Shown here piece after piece: positions 18,001 to 25,451 of a stretch of DNA of 64,000 nucleotides. The notes under the pieces were generated by a model. It worked only from the letters and a program-made list of their open reading frames with translations. It searched no databases and was not told where the DNA came from. Made by a program: the position numbers and the translations under genes. The stretch is from Leishmania infantum JPCM5 (lineage: Eukaryota > Euglenozoa > Kinetoplastea > Trypanosomatida > Trypanosomatidae), in contig NC_009419.2 in the NCBI RefSeq assembly GCF_000002875.2, positions 788,954 to 852,953 on the forward strand. The letters are read 5' to 3'. How positions within the stretch are numbered: the first letter of the stretch is position 1; each line of letters opens with the position of its first letter.

Positions 18001-20345
18001 GGGTGCGGCAGGGCGGGATGGCTGGCTTGCAGGTGCGCTTCCGGTATGTCACCGAGGAGCGTGCTGTCACGCGCTTTCCAGCTGCGCCCATGGCGGCGGC
18101 TTCTACCGCGGTGATGTTCAAGAGTGCGGCGTACCCGTCGTGCTGCATCGAGTTCAACGAGGTCACACATACAGACGTGGTGTACGCCTGCCAGGCCACG
18201 ATTGGGCGGGCCATTGCCGCAGATGTGGCTCTGGTGCGGGTCCACCAGACGAGGGACCGCTTCTTGCAAGTTGCGCGTCGGCTTCTCTCCGCGCCGAAGG
18301 GGGTCGCGGCGGTGTCGACGTCGCCGCCGCGACGTGCAGATGTTTCCGAGGAGAGTGATGAAAGCACTGCAGCGGACTTGTCGCCATCGCCACCCGGGGA
18401 CGCGGAGGAGCCGAAGAAGAGCAGACGCGCAAAGAGTGCCCGTGGATTAGCCACGCCACCGCTGTCGTCGGAGTTGCTTCGGTTCAAGCTCGAGCTGGAG
18501 GGCACCACGCTGGACGCGATGCCCGTGCAGGAGTTTGAGCGACTGCTGCTGGCCGAGACGGCGGCGGCGATCGACGCAGTGGTATCACCCTGGCCACATG
18601 CGGCGTCTCCGTCGCGAAAATCGACGGCTGACGCGACGGCCAAGGCGTACGATGCGTTCCACTCCGCCGCGATTCTTAGCGCCGCGCTCGTGCGTCGGCT
18701 GCGGTCCGTCCTTGTGCTCTTCACCACACGTCGCGAGGCGATAGTTCGGCTTAGCGGCGACAAGTTGATGCTGTGCTTCACTGCCGACGAGATTCCGTCC
18801 CGGAGCGACATCGCCGCGGAAATCACACGCACGCTGGCGCAAGAGGAGTGCGACGTGTACCAGCGGCGGCTGGCAGAGGTTTACGAGATGATGAGGCAGC
18901 GTCTGACCGCGTACCTGCCGCAGGCGAAGCTCGTGGTGGACGTGGAGGCGATGCAGCGGCTTGCCGGTGACGATGCGCACATGCTCTCCGCGATGCGACT
19001 GTTGGTGCATCAGCAGAGTCAGTGGGTACTGCAGCGGCTCGTGGAGGGGGTGAGCATTGGGTGGGACACGGAGCTTGGCGCCGTGGTGCGGCGTCATGTG
19101 CTGCAAGTGACGCTCACCTTGGACCCGGGCCTCTACGGCACCTGCTACCTATCTCCTCACGGTGTTTTTGCGTACTACTGCCCCTTGCTGTGCTTGGAGC
19201 GGCAGCCGCCTGGTGCGCTGACGCCATCCTCCCTCCCCTCGTGGCAGCTGCTGAGTTCGCAACACATTGCGTCGTTGCTGCTCATGCAACTAGCGGTTCG
19301 CGAACCGCAGGTGCTTCAGTTTGTGGATCAAAAGCGGAGCGTGGCATGCTGGACTACGGCGCGCCGCATCCCGCGCCGCATCCTTCCTGGCAGCCCCGTC
19401 CTCATCGAGGTACAGGCGCGCAACTTGCTCAATCGGCCTCTGCGCCGCGGTGGGGAGCGACTGCTGCTGATGGGCGAGGTGGAGAAGCTGAACGTCGAGG
19501 ACGCCGGTAGGGGGCGGTATATGATTCGCTTTGACTCTTCCCAGCGGGCCGGCGACCATCGTCTCTTCATTCTCCTTCACGGGCAGCCCATCGCACAGTC
19601 ACCAATGTCGTACACGGTGCGGCCCGGCGCGGTAGACCTCAGCCGCACACGCGTGCGAGACACGTTTAACGCGGTAGTGATAGGTGTGCCTTTCACGGTG
19701 CTTCTGCAGCTCCGCGACGCCGCCGGCAATCGACTGCTCGCGGCTCCCAACGGGTTGACGGTGGCGTGCGCGTCCCCTGCCTCAATGGTACAGCTGCAGA
19801 CGTGGGGGTGGAAAGGGCCTGGCAGGGTCGCGGTGACACTGCGAGTGCTGCCCGCCGTGCCCACCAAGACGGCGCTGATCATCTCGCTCACGCTCACGTG
19901 CCAGTCGGCTGCCGCTGGCGCTACTGCGGATGGCACTGTATTCACGGCTACGGTGCCCCTTCCAGCATACTCATGTGTCGATAGCGAAACCTACCAGCAC
20001 GTCTGCCGCGTGCGTCGCGGGCTCATTGCGGATAGCGGCTCACCCACCAGTCACCAGAGCCCGTGCGCGTATCCGGGAATGGCGCCGACACCCCGCACAG
20101 CACCGCCACAGCCATCAAGCCTCTACTTCCGCCAAGCGACGCGGCGTGCGGTACGCAAGAAGCTTGCGAAAGAAGCAGCCGCGCTCGGTGGCGCGCTGAG
20201 TTACCGCTATCCGCGCAACACCACCATGAAACGGCTAGAGATGCACACCAAGTTGGCCACAGTAAAGGGGTCAGGCGGTACAAGGCCGCGCGAAAAGCCC
20301 GTCTCCAATTCCGGCAGCGCGGCTGTCACGCCCACAACTACATGA
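9021..20345 (+). CDS. Giant ankyrin-repeat protein with filamin-like C-terminal domains
   Basis: This is one uninterrupted 3774-aa reading frame, roughly 400 kDa. Ankyrin repeats begin near residue 315 (GRTLLHEAAQVGNEAAVHFL type), run strongly to about 650, recur in degenerate form, and form a clean cluster at about 2095-2190 with further repeats near 2247 and 2384. The signatures TPLHxA, GRTALMLAAAHGH and VVKLLV are clear. From about 2600 to 3400 there is a helical region of unknown family. Residues about 3450-3650 look like one or two immunoglobulin-like filamin/ABP280 repeats: a GSPVLIEV opening strand, a repeat end of the form GQPIAQSP followed by V-x-PG, then a second domain. No membrane segment is evident. 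Ankyrin and filamin modules both mediate protein contacts, so a large scaffold, perhaps cytoskeletal, is inferred. ATG 9021 is chosen as first Met after the acceptor; the in-frame Met at 9096 is an alternative. Confidence 0.9.
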   Translation: MSAAHQVSSFLELPTKKDTGAALVAMEAPSDFTPARAPILCLVCTATACGSQLIATINVTLDTTLAEVRSVLVSLATGGDGGPAAVKQPPTNVSAQQAHTIVSSPLHPFNFTETFSFVHCGGCRAYARAKEASLDLEDVLPRYPRLGVPPASLSAREGLSSSTAVLGTATSGSRRRVCMSSCTRWLPDAAPPLAVVAHPRRQKGCRSHRRHQRVSHKAEEKGTSVLDASRMPRQKRYALAALFVTPGDRAEGGLRAERVVAERLQLQLPDPLRGSGAAVSGPGLFSPATLAANYGRPFRVEAWCSGVTRWNGNTEDLLGRTLLHEAAQVGNEAAVHFLVSQPYVAVDAAERQSGCTALQLAVLGNHVGVVKVLLEEGGANPLISNRAGDTPLHIALERRRAALVGLLCARLRALQVPPAALQEESMRNRIGYTPVDLFHLYSPSLGDLCRDGASLLAVKSLVHHYFFSPDEVTTRDAFSGQSVLHAAVAGSGLDVVRYVAEDLGLAARLSVPGGPYAELLCDYRRQTPLHVAATTGEPACVQYLLHNLPASCLTQPDVNGSTPLLAAMKARRWRVVELLLAQCPPGTLAAAVQDRNGFSALHFACSLGMTRVAAILLQHHSAVAAQRSVAARLSSSSSSTSSMTADVQWGPHWENIALVRHSALRGRLRKLEEREIRRQAQRQQRSAVASGSLTSHSGCSYCSLAEDADPVAAVKAARQYPYGGARRGYTPLRCALLYAVSRGNGPAPVPVDLIRLLCEYGALTAETADDTRDLLFYLLTHRSDAAAEPLFSWVTERCAAAVEVLRRDNILLCRFCALGDAIGVRWCVEKQLCDVQATAVNPLVACAAAGDAAAATFLIKCAGADVNAIAGHESALAVALREGHEGVAQVLILSRAALSSRDGSWTALQQATSSNLESVVRGLLGSRAIDPFHVSRVLLRTLQGLVYEGMSRRRERSRLASYLARACDPLASEVHPTELLHLSAAVGCFDATVALAEHLQALPKTVWAELLATAPPPPPRPTTLIEPTLVPLTIKAPRLLPNRLTGRGGLYRPPKPFHRLVVPTVRRATVVTLLHRVKVRDVYSYAVEAGQIDLVRSLRYGLHLPPWPLRDVRGWTVTDYAMAHHSRSRASLVALFVAAGIAPATRHGRRMLHCSGDGALVAAVHYAQQQRWKTAAASQCVAKTASDAGAEARHTGEQAAMAALELVADTLFCLVNASAEKQASDGGTAIVRCVLDAFLQTRHLSDFHHVPCAWLSRVVVACAAAGRLDVLRLLKEHYSVDLAQDWFSGASGPPLSASGTQPTPLLMAVHQRHSDIVMYLLKAGCAVHERSCPTAAMAAHVRLRNIHASLISPLCLAAWKRDYVLLRLLLAASPPLRPEDTEEEAGRSVGDVLRGLVMSAPPGMQREAEAALADCVRALATAGHPLRFAGTVRVAAAKGLVQVAQALVECYGSAALLADLAVSLDGGDAEADEDAENVTAPRVRGQLTALAYFAADARLVPALRSLLVERMVDDYQLESWRLTTLAATMQALCRKGGRRGARVTAAAVDYALWRGCADGAVVLLALGLVGRGVAPAPRPPCGAGSAATCVSARALSLCLHLFSVLRLWHKRCGQYKSYTVLHSAAELGYGDAVSALTAEMMELHLPVVGSDGSGSALSYSNIRATVTAPSLYALAATHADGWRWFPYFERVELVLDPRTLYIAARDMFALIFSGFGVSQAVDRVCRRAAQHKLLGDVFSVFDSAGTPAATSANLGDMRNSGALKSVADIGGAPAAMRGCAVSASFVFRQLQLRPAAFFLAGGTYVLTSMTSLTCAIAAGSLEWVQYIAVQGPSLVYHRATATRLTTAADRRATAKERHAQLQAAMAAGNRPRSWDPRQGSTRRPHRCEACLDDGRSASAASVHIADDVCRMDALTLCMAMLAEAHLRRQGSAMAQTYEDILTHLLSWPGATPRKETINLLAIAAASLRRWPLLVFVMQQADRLYAAGLMTDMNDPRQEQQCPPAPPRYLFPLLPEELPAVLAHVIGSVRHVMHAVARWAPKDILIEVARHCQRSDVEAAADARGCTSVYHALHHRQPFALETFAALRVPMGQPCRMRQCQTPLMVAAARGGTAFVVALLKPHRVNQRDREGRTALMLAAAHGHRATVEALLAANADISLGDSCGRTAVMLAALGGYDDLAVQLVQNFCHAGDLMSAQTSVLHCAAVGGCWRTTAAALKLAVPPGAQLMGGGAEASALLALREDMDGHTPLHLAHAFGSARVLHELLRVLFSFCGEGGTAQGLLARLSTHGSGAIEKRLLLCDSTLQRYGWLSGVLEVNAALQEKVRQGYEQSPAARGLKAGEVVYQPFAPPLRSAASLLLWCVQTGNTVGLRVLADYNVADDCGVLHVAAANGSLNVVKLLVQLEMSDPSMQDVRTGRYAFEWAALHENADCASFLLTHTVLDCAALLGSCMSANDGGAIGAEGAPPETNGVWTREDASGNAPRAGDSSSAASSAVPLLHVMAGHCGGQLLLQFVEQTLYTVTRTYMVPSTRHGGASGEQSGAEVMSLALYRALQRPAGPSRLTPLEYAIAVGDPVAVLHTAQVLQRLQETADALKPALPSPVRFAPIGSGRSNTAGAVRWEGGEGVVSLQPSDQAATTRNGAVFVSKSFLSWVPTLSPAVRAILFDVLGMWEVASVAGFAPQRHVAQASLTTPPTDGGADAICEREPQQSPSLQQCGEDEAAAAAAKKGTVSALACTQRVRFSDVRLLGIHMLQQDDYCAELLHDFLTPDHEREVLRLLLQDFPYKIRYEPDSYRQCSLSTQTQLLRWLGTSLVLGTYDVSPPSSVPTTSWAAATGAEREKVATVDSIEIQVVPHRGEEFVELNGTALSHSLYLSTAQHALVIPDVMATLSRTLRAQRKVWQTELAAVSARATRLLQRQAHPVLQRSIVTVDWNLSTMPSDGTTSVSADLDRYGAVFVRVCDALRTFMDWVRGPLRSLLAEVDAADLAAVVVGVRQGGMAGLQVRFRYVTEERAVTRFPAAPMAAASTAVMFKSAAYPSCCIEFNEVTHTDVVYACQATIGRAIAADVALVRVHQTRDRFLQVARRLLSAPKGVAAVSTSPPRRADVSEESDESTAADLSPSPPGDAEEPKKSRRAKSARGLATPPLSSELLRFKLELEGTTLDAMPVQEFERLLLAETAAAIDAVVSPWPHAASPSRKSTADATAKAYDAFHSAAILSAALVRRLRSVLVLFTTRREAIVRLSGDKLMLCFTADEIPSRSDIAAEITRTLAQEECDVYQRRLAEVYEMMRQRLTAYLPQAKLVVDVEAMQRLAGDDAHMLSAMRLLVHQQSQWVLQRLVEGVSIGWDTELGAVVRRHVLQVTLTLDPGLYGTCYLSPHGVFAYYCPLLCLERQPPGALTPSSLPSWQLLSSQHIASLLLMQLAVREPQVLQFVDQKRSVACWTTARRIPRRILPGSPVLIEVQARNLLNRPLRRGGERLLLMGEVEKLNVEDAGRGRYMIRFDSSQRAGDHRLFILLHGQPIAQSPMSYTVRPGAVDLSRTRVRDTFNAVVIGVPFTVLLQLRDAAGNRLLAAPNGLTVACASPASMVQLQTWGWKGPGRVAVTLRVLPAVPTKTALIISLTLTCQSAAAGATADGTVFTATVPLPAYSCVDSETYQHVCRVRRGLIADSGSPTSHQSPCAYPGMAPTPRTAPPQPSSLYFRQATRRAVRKKLAKEAAALGGALSYRYPRNTTMKRLEMHTKLATVKGSGGTRPREKPVSNSGSAAVTPTTT

Positions 20346-21337
20346 TGACTAGTGTGGTACAGGGGCTACACAGAGATAGCGGGAAGGATAGGGGGAGGAG
20401 GGCGGCCGACAGCTCGGTGCAGCATCCGCGAGGAATCAAGGATTGCCAGCGCTGGTTCGAGTCCGTGTCTCACTTGCATCTTTCCTGTCGACCCTGCCCT
20501 TGTCAGTATCGCTCTGCGGGCCTTTCCATCTGTATGTGTGCTTGTGAAGCTGATGTGCGCCACTTTTTCTCCCTGCCTCTTTTCTATGTCGGCTGTTTTC
20601 ACGCTTCTGCAGCGAGTTTCACGGAAGAGATTCGTCTAGGAGGTGCGAGCCGCCTGCTTTTTTTTTGTGTGTTTGTGTATGCCAGTGCCATATTGAGGTC
20701 GGTGCCTGTGTCGGCCGAATAGGTGGTGTAGTGGAGAGACGTTACCGTATGCGGAATGTGCACACATTTTTGCACATAATCGTAGACGAAACGAACAACG
20801 AAGCAGCAGCTCATACCGGAGGGGCCAGTCAGGTGTGTTTGCATGTGGCGGGCGATGGTGGCAGTGGCGATGGCGATGCGTTTGTTCGAGCTGTTGTTGT
20901 GTCCTTCTTCAACGCGACGGCCATCCCCCTCCTGCCCCTCCTTCCACTCACTTGGGCTTAAGAATGGTACTCAAGGCTGACGCAGAGACACAAAGGCGCA
21001 AGGCAGCCCTTCTCCTTCCTCCAGCACTGAAGAGCAGACATACGGCCGCCAATGCTCGGTAGATACGCGCACTCATCCCCTCCCCTTCCTTGCCCCCCTC
21101 CCTCTCTCACACACACACGCGCACGCCCCCTCCTTTGTGTTCATCGCGTGTGCTCTTCGCCGCCGTCTGTTACACCCGAACACTCACACACATGCCTGTG
21201 CTGGTGCGTGTCTCGCACTGACTCTCTCCTTGCACCCGTGCCGCTGTTTTCTCGTCTGGCATATACCACCTGTCTGCTACTCTGTTTGTGTGCGCATTCC
21301 TTGACAGCCATCACGCACACAGCGAAAGGGGAACATA
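20346..21337 (+). other. Intergenic region and eL32 5' leader
   Basis: About 1 kb without a supportable gene. A pyrimidine-rich tract at about 21236-21300 followed by AG at 21306-21307 is the likely splice acceptor for eL32, giving a leader of about 30 nt. The B-box-like sequence near 20453 does not fold as a tRNA. Confidence 0.5.
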
Positions 21338-21739
21338 ATGGTCAAGCCGGTGGTCACGAAGTCGGTGGTGAAGAAGCGCACGAAGCGCTTCACCCGCCAT
21401 CGCTATGAGCTCTTTCCGCAGCTGAGCTCCAGCTGGCGCAAGCCGCGTGGCGAGGACTCCCCGGTCCGCCGCCGCTACAAGGGCCAGAAGGCGATGCCGA
21501 ACAAGGGTTACGGTAGCGACCGCGCCACCAAGTACATCACTCCGTCCGGCTTCAAGAGCTTCCCGATCCAAAACGTGCAGGATCTGTACATGCTCGTGAT
21601 GCAGAACCGCAAGTACGCTGGCGTCATCTCTCACACTGTCGGTGCCAGGTCTCGCAAGGCCATCGTCCGCAAGGCCCACGAGCTCGATGTCCGCCTAATC
21701 AACGGCGGGGCCAAGCTGCGCAAGCTGGAGAGCAACTAG
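21338..21739 (+). CDS. RPL32: 60S ribosomal protein L32 (eL32)
   Basis: The 133-aa basic protein matches eL32 along its full length. It has the K-K-R-T-K-R-F-x-R-H N-terminal signature, the WRKPRGxDSxVRRRYKG core, an SDR-like segment (YGSDRATKYITPSGF) and the C-terminal RKAIVxKAxELxVRL block. It is a structural component of the cytosolic large ribosomal subunit. Length is normal for the family (about 130-135 aa). Codon use is strongly biased to C/G third positions, typical of highly expressed trypanosomatid genes. Only one copy is present in this window. The start is the first ATG after the acceptor at 21307. Confidence 0.97.
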   Translation: MVKPVVTKSVVKKRTKRFTRHRYELFPQLSSSWRKPRGEDSPVRRRYKGQKAMPNKGYGSDRATKYITPSGFKSFPIQNVQDLYMLVMQNRKYAGVISHTVGARSRKAIVRKAHELDVRLINGGAKLRKLESN

Positions 21740-23052
21740 AAGCTGATTGCGCAACGTGGTGCACAGTCTGTGTGCAGCGTGCTTGAAGCGCACCCGATTT
21801 GAGGGAGCGTAGCTCGGGGCAAGCGCAAGACGGCGAAGTGAGGGGTGGAGGGGAGACGGGAGCGCGTGGACGCGGTGAGGAACATAACGAAAAAGATGGA
21901 GGAGGAATCTATGTGCCACACGCGGCTGCGGCTGGACGGCGCGCGCTTAGAGATCACGCAGAGAAACGGGCAAGGGAGAAGTGGGAAGGGGAACACAGGA
22001 GGCGCGAATCACGTGTGCCACACGCGTATGTGTGTGCGTGTGCCCCTCTTCCCCCTCTGCACTGCCTTTTCCGCCTACGACCTCTGTGTGGCGCATTGCA
22101 CGGCGCACGCGTTCTCGAGTCGCGTCGGCACCCCCTCCTTTCGTGTGCGCCCTGGCGCTCTTTACCGGTGCGCTCTCGCTTGTCTTCTCCCCTCCCCTCT
22201 GCTCTTCACATCTGCGTTGCCCTTCGCCGCCTTTCGCGCGCGCGGTGCTATTCATTTTCTCTTTTTATTTTTCTTTTCCTCCAGACGAAAACAAGCAAAC
22301 AAGCCAGGCCACCAGCGCGCACAAGGACTGCAGGGTCGCTGCACGTTGACATCGCGTTGATGGCTGAGGGTAAATCGTACTGTGGTGCGCACAGGACTCC
22401 GCTGCCCGGGACATCCCCTTGAGTGTGCTCTTCTTGGGGGGGGGGCGGGAGGAGAGAGCGCTCTCGGAAGTCTCGGTGTGCTTGGTCGTGTGTGTCGCCG
22501 TCGCTTCCACCCTCTGCCCTGCGCTCTCGATATGGCACCTGTCCTCCCATCACCTGCCGTGAACAAGGGAGCAAACCCCCCTTCCCCCACATGCACACGA
22601 AGTAAACGAAAAAAGGTGAACAATCAAGAAGCTAGCAATGGTGACACGCGCTTCCGAGCTCGTCCACACAACACTCCCATCACTTTCCTGTCTGGCTCTC
22701 CCGCATCCCACCCCGCCTCTCTCTCCTCACCGCAGTTTAGCCTTGGCTGGAGATCAGCGGCAACAAAAGTGTCTGCCCTGCGCTGCAGGCGGCTGATTCG
22801 GTTATGAAAACCGCCGTGGCGGGCTATCCTACAAGGGTCGCTATCACACATACACGCCCACGCACAGCATTACATACATATACACGCGTGGGTGTCCCCC
22901 AGCGCATTTGGTTGCGTTCTCCGCCACAGCACGAACGAGGCGTAGCCACTATCCGCACCACCTCTCTTCCTACTTCTCATCGCACAAAAAAAAAACGCGC
23001 TGCTCCTATCAAATCCCCGAGGCCGCGCTGACACCGTTCTGCAGCACCGCAG
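21740..23052 (+). other. Intergenic region, no gene seen
   Basis: About 1.3 kb of spacer with alternating purine-rich and pyrimidine-rich blocks and a G-homopolymer (about 22434-22446). Several overlapping short ORFs run on both strands, but all are low-complexity and none carries recognisable motifs. Confidence 0.55.
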
Positions 23053-24501
23053 ATGCACAGCTCGCGGCGTTCACGTAGAGGGGAGCAGCAGCAAACACGC
23101 GAATTCAGCACCAGTGCTAGCGGCGCCGTCGAGGTAGTGCTTCGCTTTGCCGCCGCCGACGAAAAGACCAACCGCGGCGCTGGCATTCATGCTAAGGCTG
23201 ACCGCGTCGCCAGCGAGCACAAGACAGAGCAGTGCATCGCACTCATAGACTACCATGCGCTCGACGACGACGAGATCAGCTTCAGGGCCGGCGATGTAAT
23301 CAACGTAACAGGGAAGGGGACTGCCTCTGGGTTCTGGGAGGGTTACGTGGCCACCCCGGTCTCTCCCGCGCTCGCCACGGCCGAGCTCAGTGACGCGGAG
23401 CACAGCAGCTCTCTCTCGCACTCCCCCAGCGCCTCTCTGCTGTCGCCACAACCCCAGCAGCGCTGCACGCGCGGCCTCTTCCCGAACTGTCTCGTCACTT
23501 CCAACATGCGCCTCAAGCACTCCTTGTCACACTACGCCTTGCAGAATGTTGCGCTGTGCCTGTACGCGTACCAGGCCACCGGCGATGGCGAAATGTCGTT
23601 CGTCCATGGCGACGTGATCACGGCGGTGCGGCCCAGCTCTTCACCGGGGTGGTGGTACGGCGTCAAAAGCGGCGGACCTGCGTGGGTGGCACCGGGCACG
23701 GCGGCCTCAAATCGTTTTGTCGATCCGGCGGCCGCCACCGATTTCTCTGCGTCCCGCGCAGTCCGAAAAACACAGGCGACGATGGATGCAGCGCTGCAAG
23801 GGGGCACCACCGCGCCAGCTGGTGACGGAAAAGGTGAGGAGCGCCTTTTTCCCACGAACTTCGTGACGTGTGACGTGGTGCAGGCCAACTTCAGCTTTGC
23901 CGGTCGCCAGCCGCACGAGCTGAGCTGCAAAGTCGGCGATATCATTCAGGTGCATCGCCGTTGGAATGATGGTTGGTGGGAAGGCTCCCTGCGCGGCCGC
24001 CGCGGCATCTTCCCGAGTAACTACACCATCCCTAATATCACCACAACAGCGCCTCCACTCTTTTGCGCGCGGTGCCGCACCGTCTACGCGTCCAGCATGT
24101 TCTACTCGACATGCGCCACATGCATGGCGGAGGAGCGGGTCGAGGATGCGATGATGCAGGCCGTGGAAGCGTACGTGCGCGGCGAGGCAACAGAGCTCGA
24201 CCTCTTCGCCAACGTCGACATCGGTCTACACACGCCGTCAGAGGCATCCTCTGTCAACGACGGTGAAGTCAGCGTTGACGGTGCCTTGAGGCAGTCTTCT
24301 CGCGAGGCTAACCACGACGACTCGCGCAACTTGACGAGAGGCCTCAGCGTAGTCATCCCCAGCACCTGCAACGACGGGGGCACCTCTCGTCGGCGCCAGT
24401 GCCGCCGTAGCGGTAGCAGACCGTCTGAGGCTCGCGTTTCACTGCTCACGGAGAAGGACATGGCTGACTTGGCCTCCAACCGGGTGAAGCTGATGGAGTG
24501 A
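23053..24501 (+). CDS. Triple-SH3-domain adaptor-like protein with C-terminal zinc-ribbon-like motif
   Basis: The 482-aa protein has three SH3 domains. SH3-1 spans about residues 61-148 (ALIDYHALDDDEISF, then LFPNCLV) and is split by a Ser-rich insertion of about 35 residues. SH3-2 spans about 167-271 (ALCLYAYQ, GWWYGV, LFPTNFV) with a longer insertion of about 55 residues. SH3-3 is compact at about 276-326 (NDGWWEGSLRGRRGIFPSNY). The ALYDY-like, WW and FPxNY elements are the ligand-groove signatures, so binding of proline-rich partners is expected. C338/C341/C354/C357 form a CxxC-x12-CxxC motif that could hold zinc. The C-terminus is Ser/Arg-rich. There is no kinase or membrane segment. Multi-SH3 proteins are rare in trypanosomatids; endocytic or cytoskeletal adaptor function is inference from other eukaryotes. 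Confidence 0.88.
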   Translation: MHSSRRSRRGEQQQTREFSTSASGAVEVVLRFAAADEKTNRGAGIHAKADRVASEHKTEQCIALIDYHALDDDEISFRAGDVINVTGKGTASGFWEGYVATPVSPALATAELSDAEHSSSLSHSPSASLLSPQPQQRCTRGLFPNCLVTSNMRLKHSLSHYALQNVALCLYAYQATGDGEMSFVHGDVITAVRPSSSPGWWYGVKSGGPAWVAPGTAASNRFVDPAAATDFSASRAVRKTQATMDAALQGGTTAPAGDGKGEERLFPTNFVTCDVVQANFSFAGRQPHELSCKVGDIIQVHRRWNDGWWEGSLRGRRGIFPSNYTIPNITTTAPPLFCARCRTVYASSMFYSTCATCMAEERVEDAMMQAVEAYVRGEATELDLFANVDIGLHTPSEASSVNDGEVSVDGALRQSSREANHDDSRNLTRGLSVVIPSTCNDGGTSRRRQCRRSGSRPSEARVSLLTEKDMADLASNRVKLME

Positions 24502-25451
24502 CCCCTCCCCACACCGATCCCACGGAATCTGCTGCCTTTCTTTGTGTGCGCGCTGTGTGGGGATGAAGAATGGACATGAGGGAAGAAAAGGGGTGGGGGA
24601 GACATCGGCGACATGACGACACTTCGTGAATTTCGTCTCACTGAGCCACTACCTCATCGTCCAAACACTTGAAGTTGCACTACAGGCGCTGCAGCGGGCC
24701 ATCATTAGGAGTTGGTCAGGCGCGCCAGAGAAGGAGCGCGTGTGGCTATTAAAAAAGAAAGCGAGGAGAGCGGACGTGCTGCTGCCTTTGTTGTCATTTT
24801 CTCTCCTCCCCTACGCTTACACCTCTTGTGTGGTTCCACCTCCATGTGCTCCGTGCTGCTTGGCACCTATCGTTCTTCTTGCTCCCCTCCTTCCCCCCGC
24901 TCGCTCCATTCCCCTCTCGCTTCTCCTGCGCTGCTTGGTGTCGTACTCCAGTTCAGAACATAAAAAAAAAAAAACATCCTTTTTTTTCGCAACCCACGTA
25001 TGCCTGTCGTGCAACACAGTCGTACGCAGGGTTGCTACTCTTCTCGCACGGTCGTGCTGTGTTGCCTGAGGGCCACCACCGTCTGTCACACCTTTCGCCC
25101 TTACTAACAGGGCATAGCGTACAAGGCAGGCTGGCGCGTGATGCTCTGTAACTTGCGTCCACTGTGCACACATCGCCTTCACTGCGTTCTTCGGCTTCCT
25201 TATTTCCGTTTCACCATCGCTGTGCTGGACTCCTATTTCGCGTGATTCAACTCGTCGTGAAAACAGCACGAGTGAAGGTTCACATAGACCTCCCTGAGCG
25301 GCCATAGACACCAGCAGCTCTTCGGCTGACCAACCGCGTGCGCCGCCGCCTCTCTCCCTGGTAGCCCGCCTTCGGCGAGGAAGGCTACCAACGACGCGGA
25401 GAGCTGAACAGGAGCCCCGATACGCCCCACCACAACGAAGAAGGACCCGCC
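24502..25451 (+). other. Intergenic region and leader of the MINDY-like gene
   Basis: About 950 nt with pyrimidine tracts (24780-24960), poly-A (24962-24974) and poly-T runs. No gene is visible. A strong hairpin lies near its 3' end and is listed separately. Confidence 0.5.
25359..25390 (+). promoter_or_regulatory. Perfect hairpin in the probable 5' UTR
   Basis: TGGTAGCC (25359-25366) is exactly complementary to GGCTACCA (25383-25390). Inside the loop, CGCC (25367-25370) pairs with GGCG (25374-25377) across a TTC loop, so an 8-bp outer stem is continued by a 4-bp inner stem with a small bulge. It ends about 61 nt before the ATG at 25452. A role in translation control is possible but unproven. 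Confidence 0.5.

Noticed and set aside
17585..18832. 415-aa minus-strand ORF
   Set aside because: It is antisense to the strongly coding ankyrin protein; such shadow frames are common in GC-rich genes.
20430..20475. Sequence GGTTCGAGTCC resembling a tRNA B box
   Set aside because: The flanks cannot form the T-stem or an acceptor stem and no matching A box is at the right distance.
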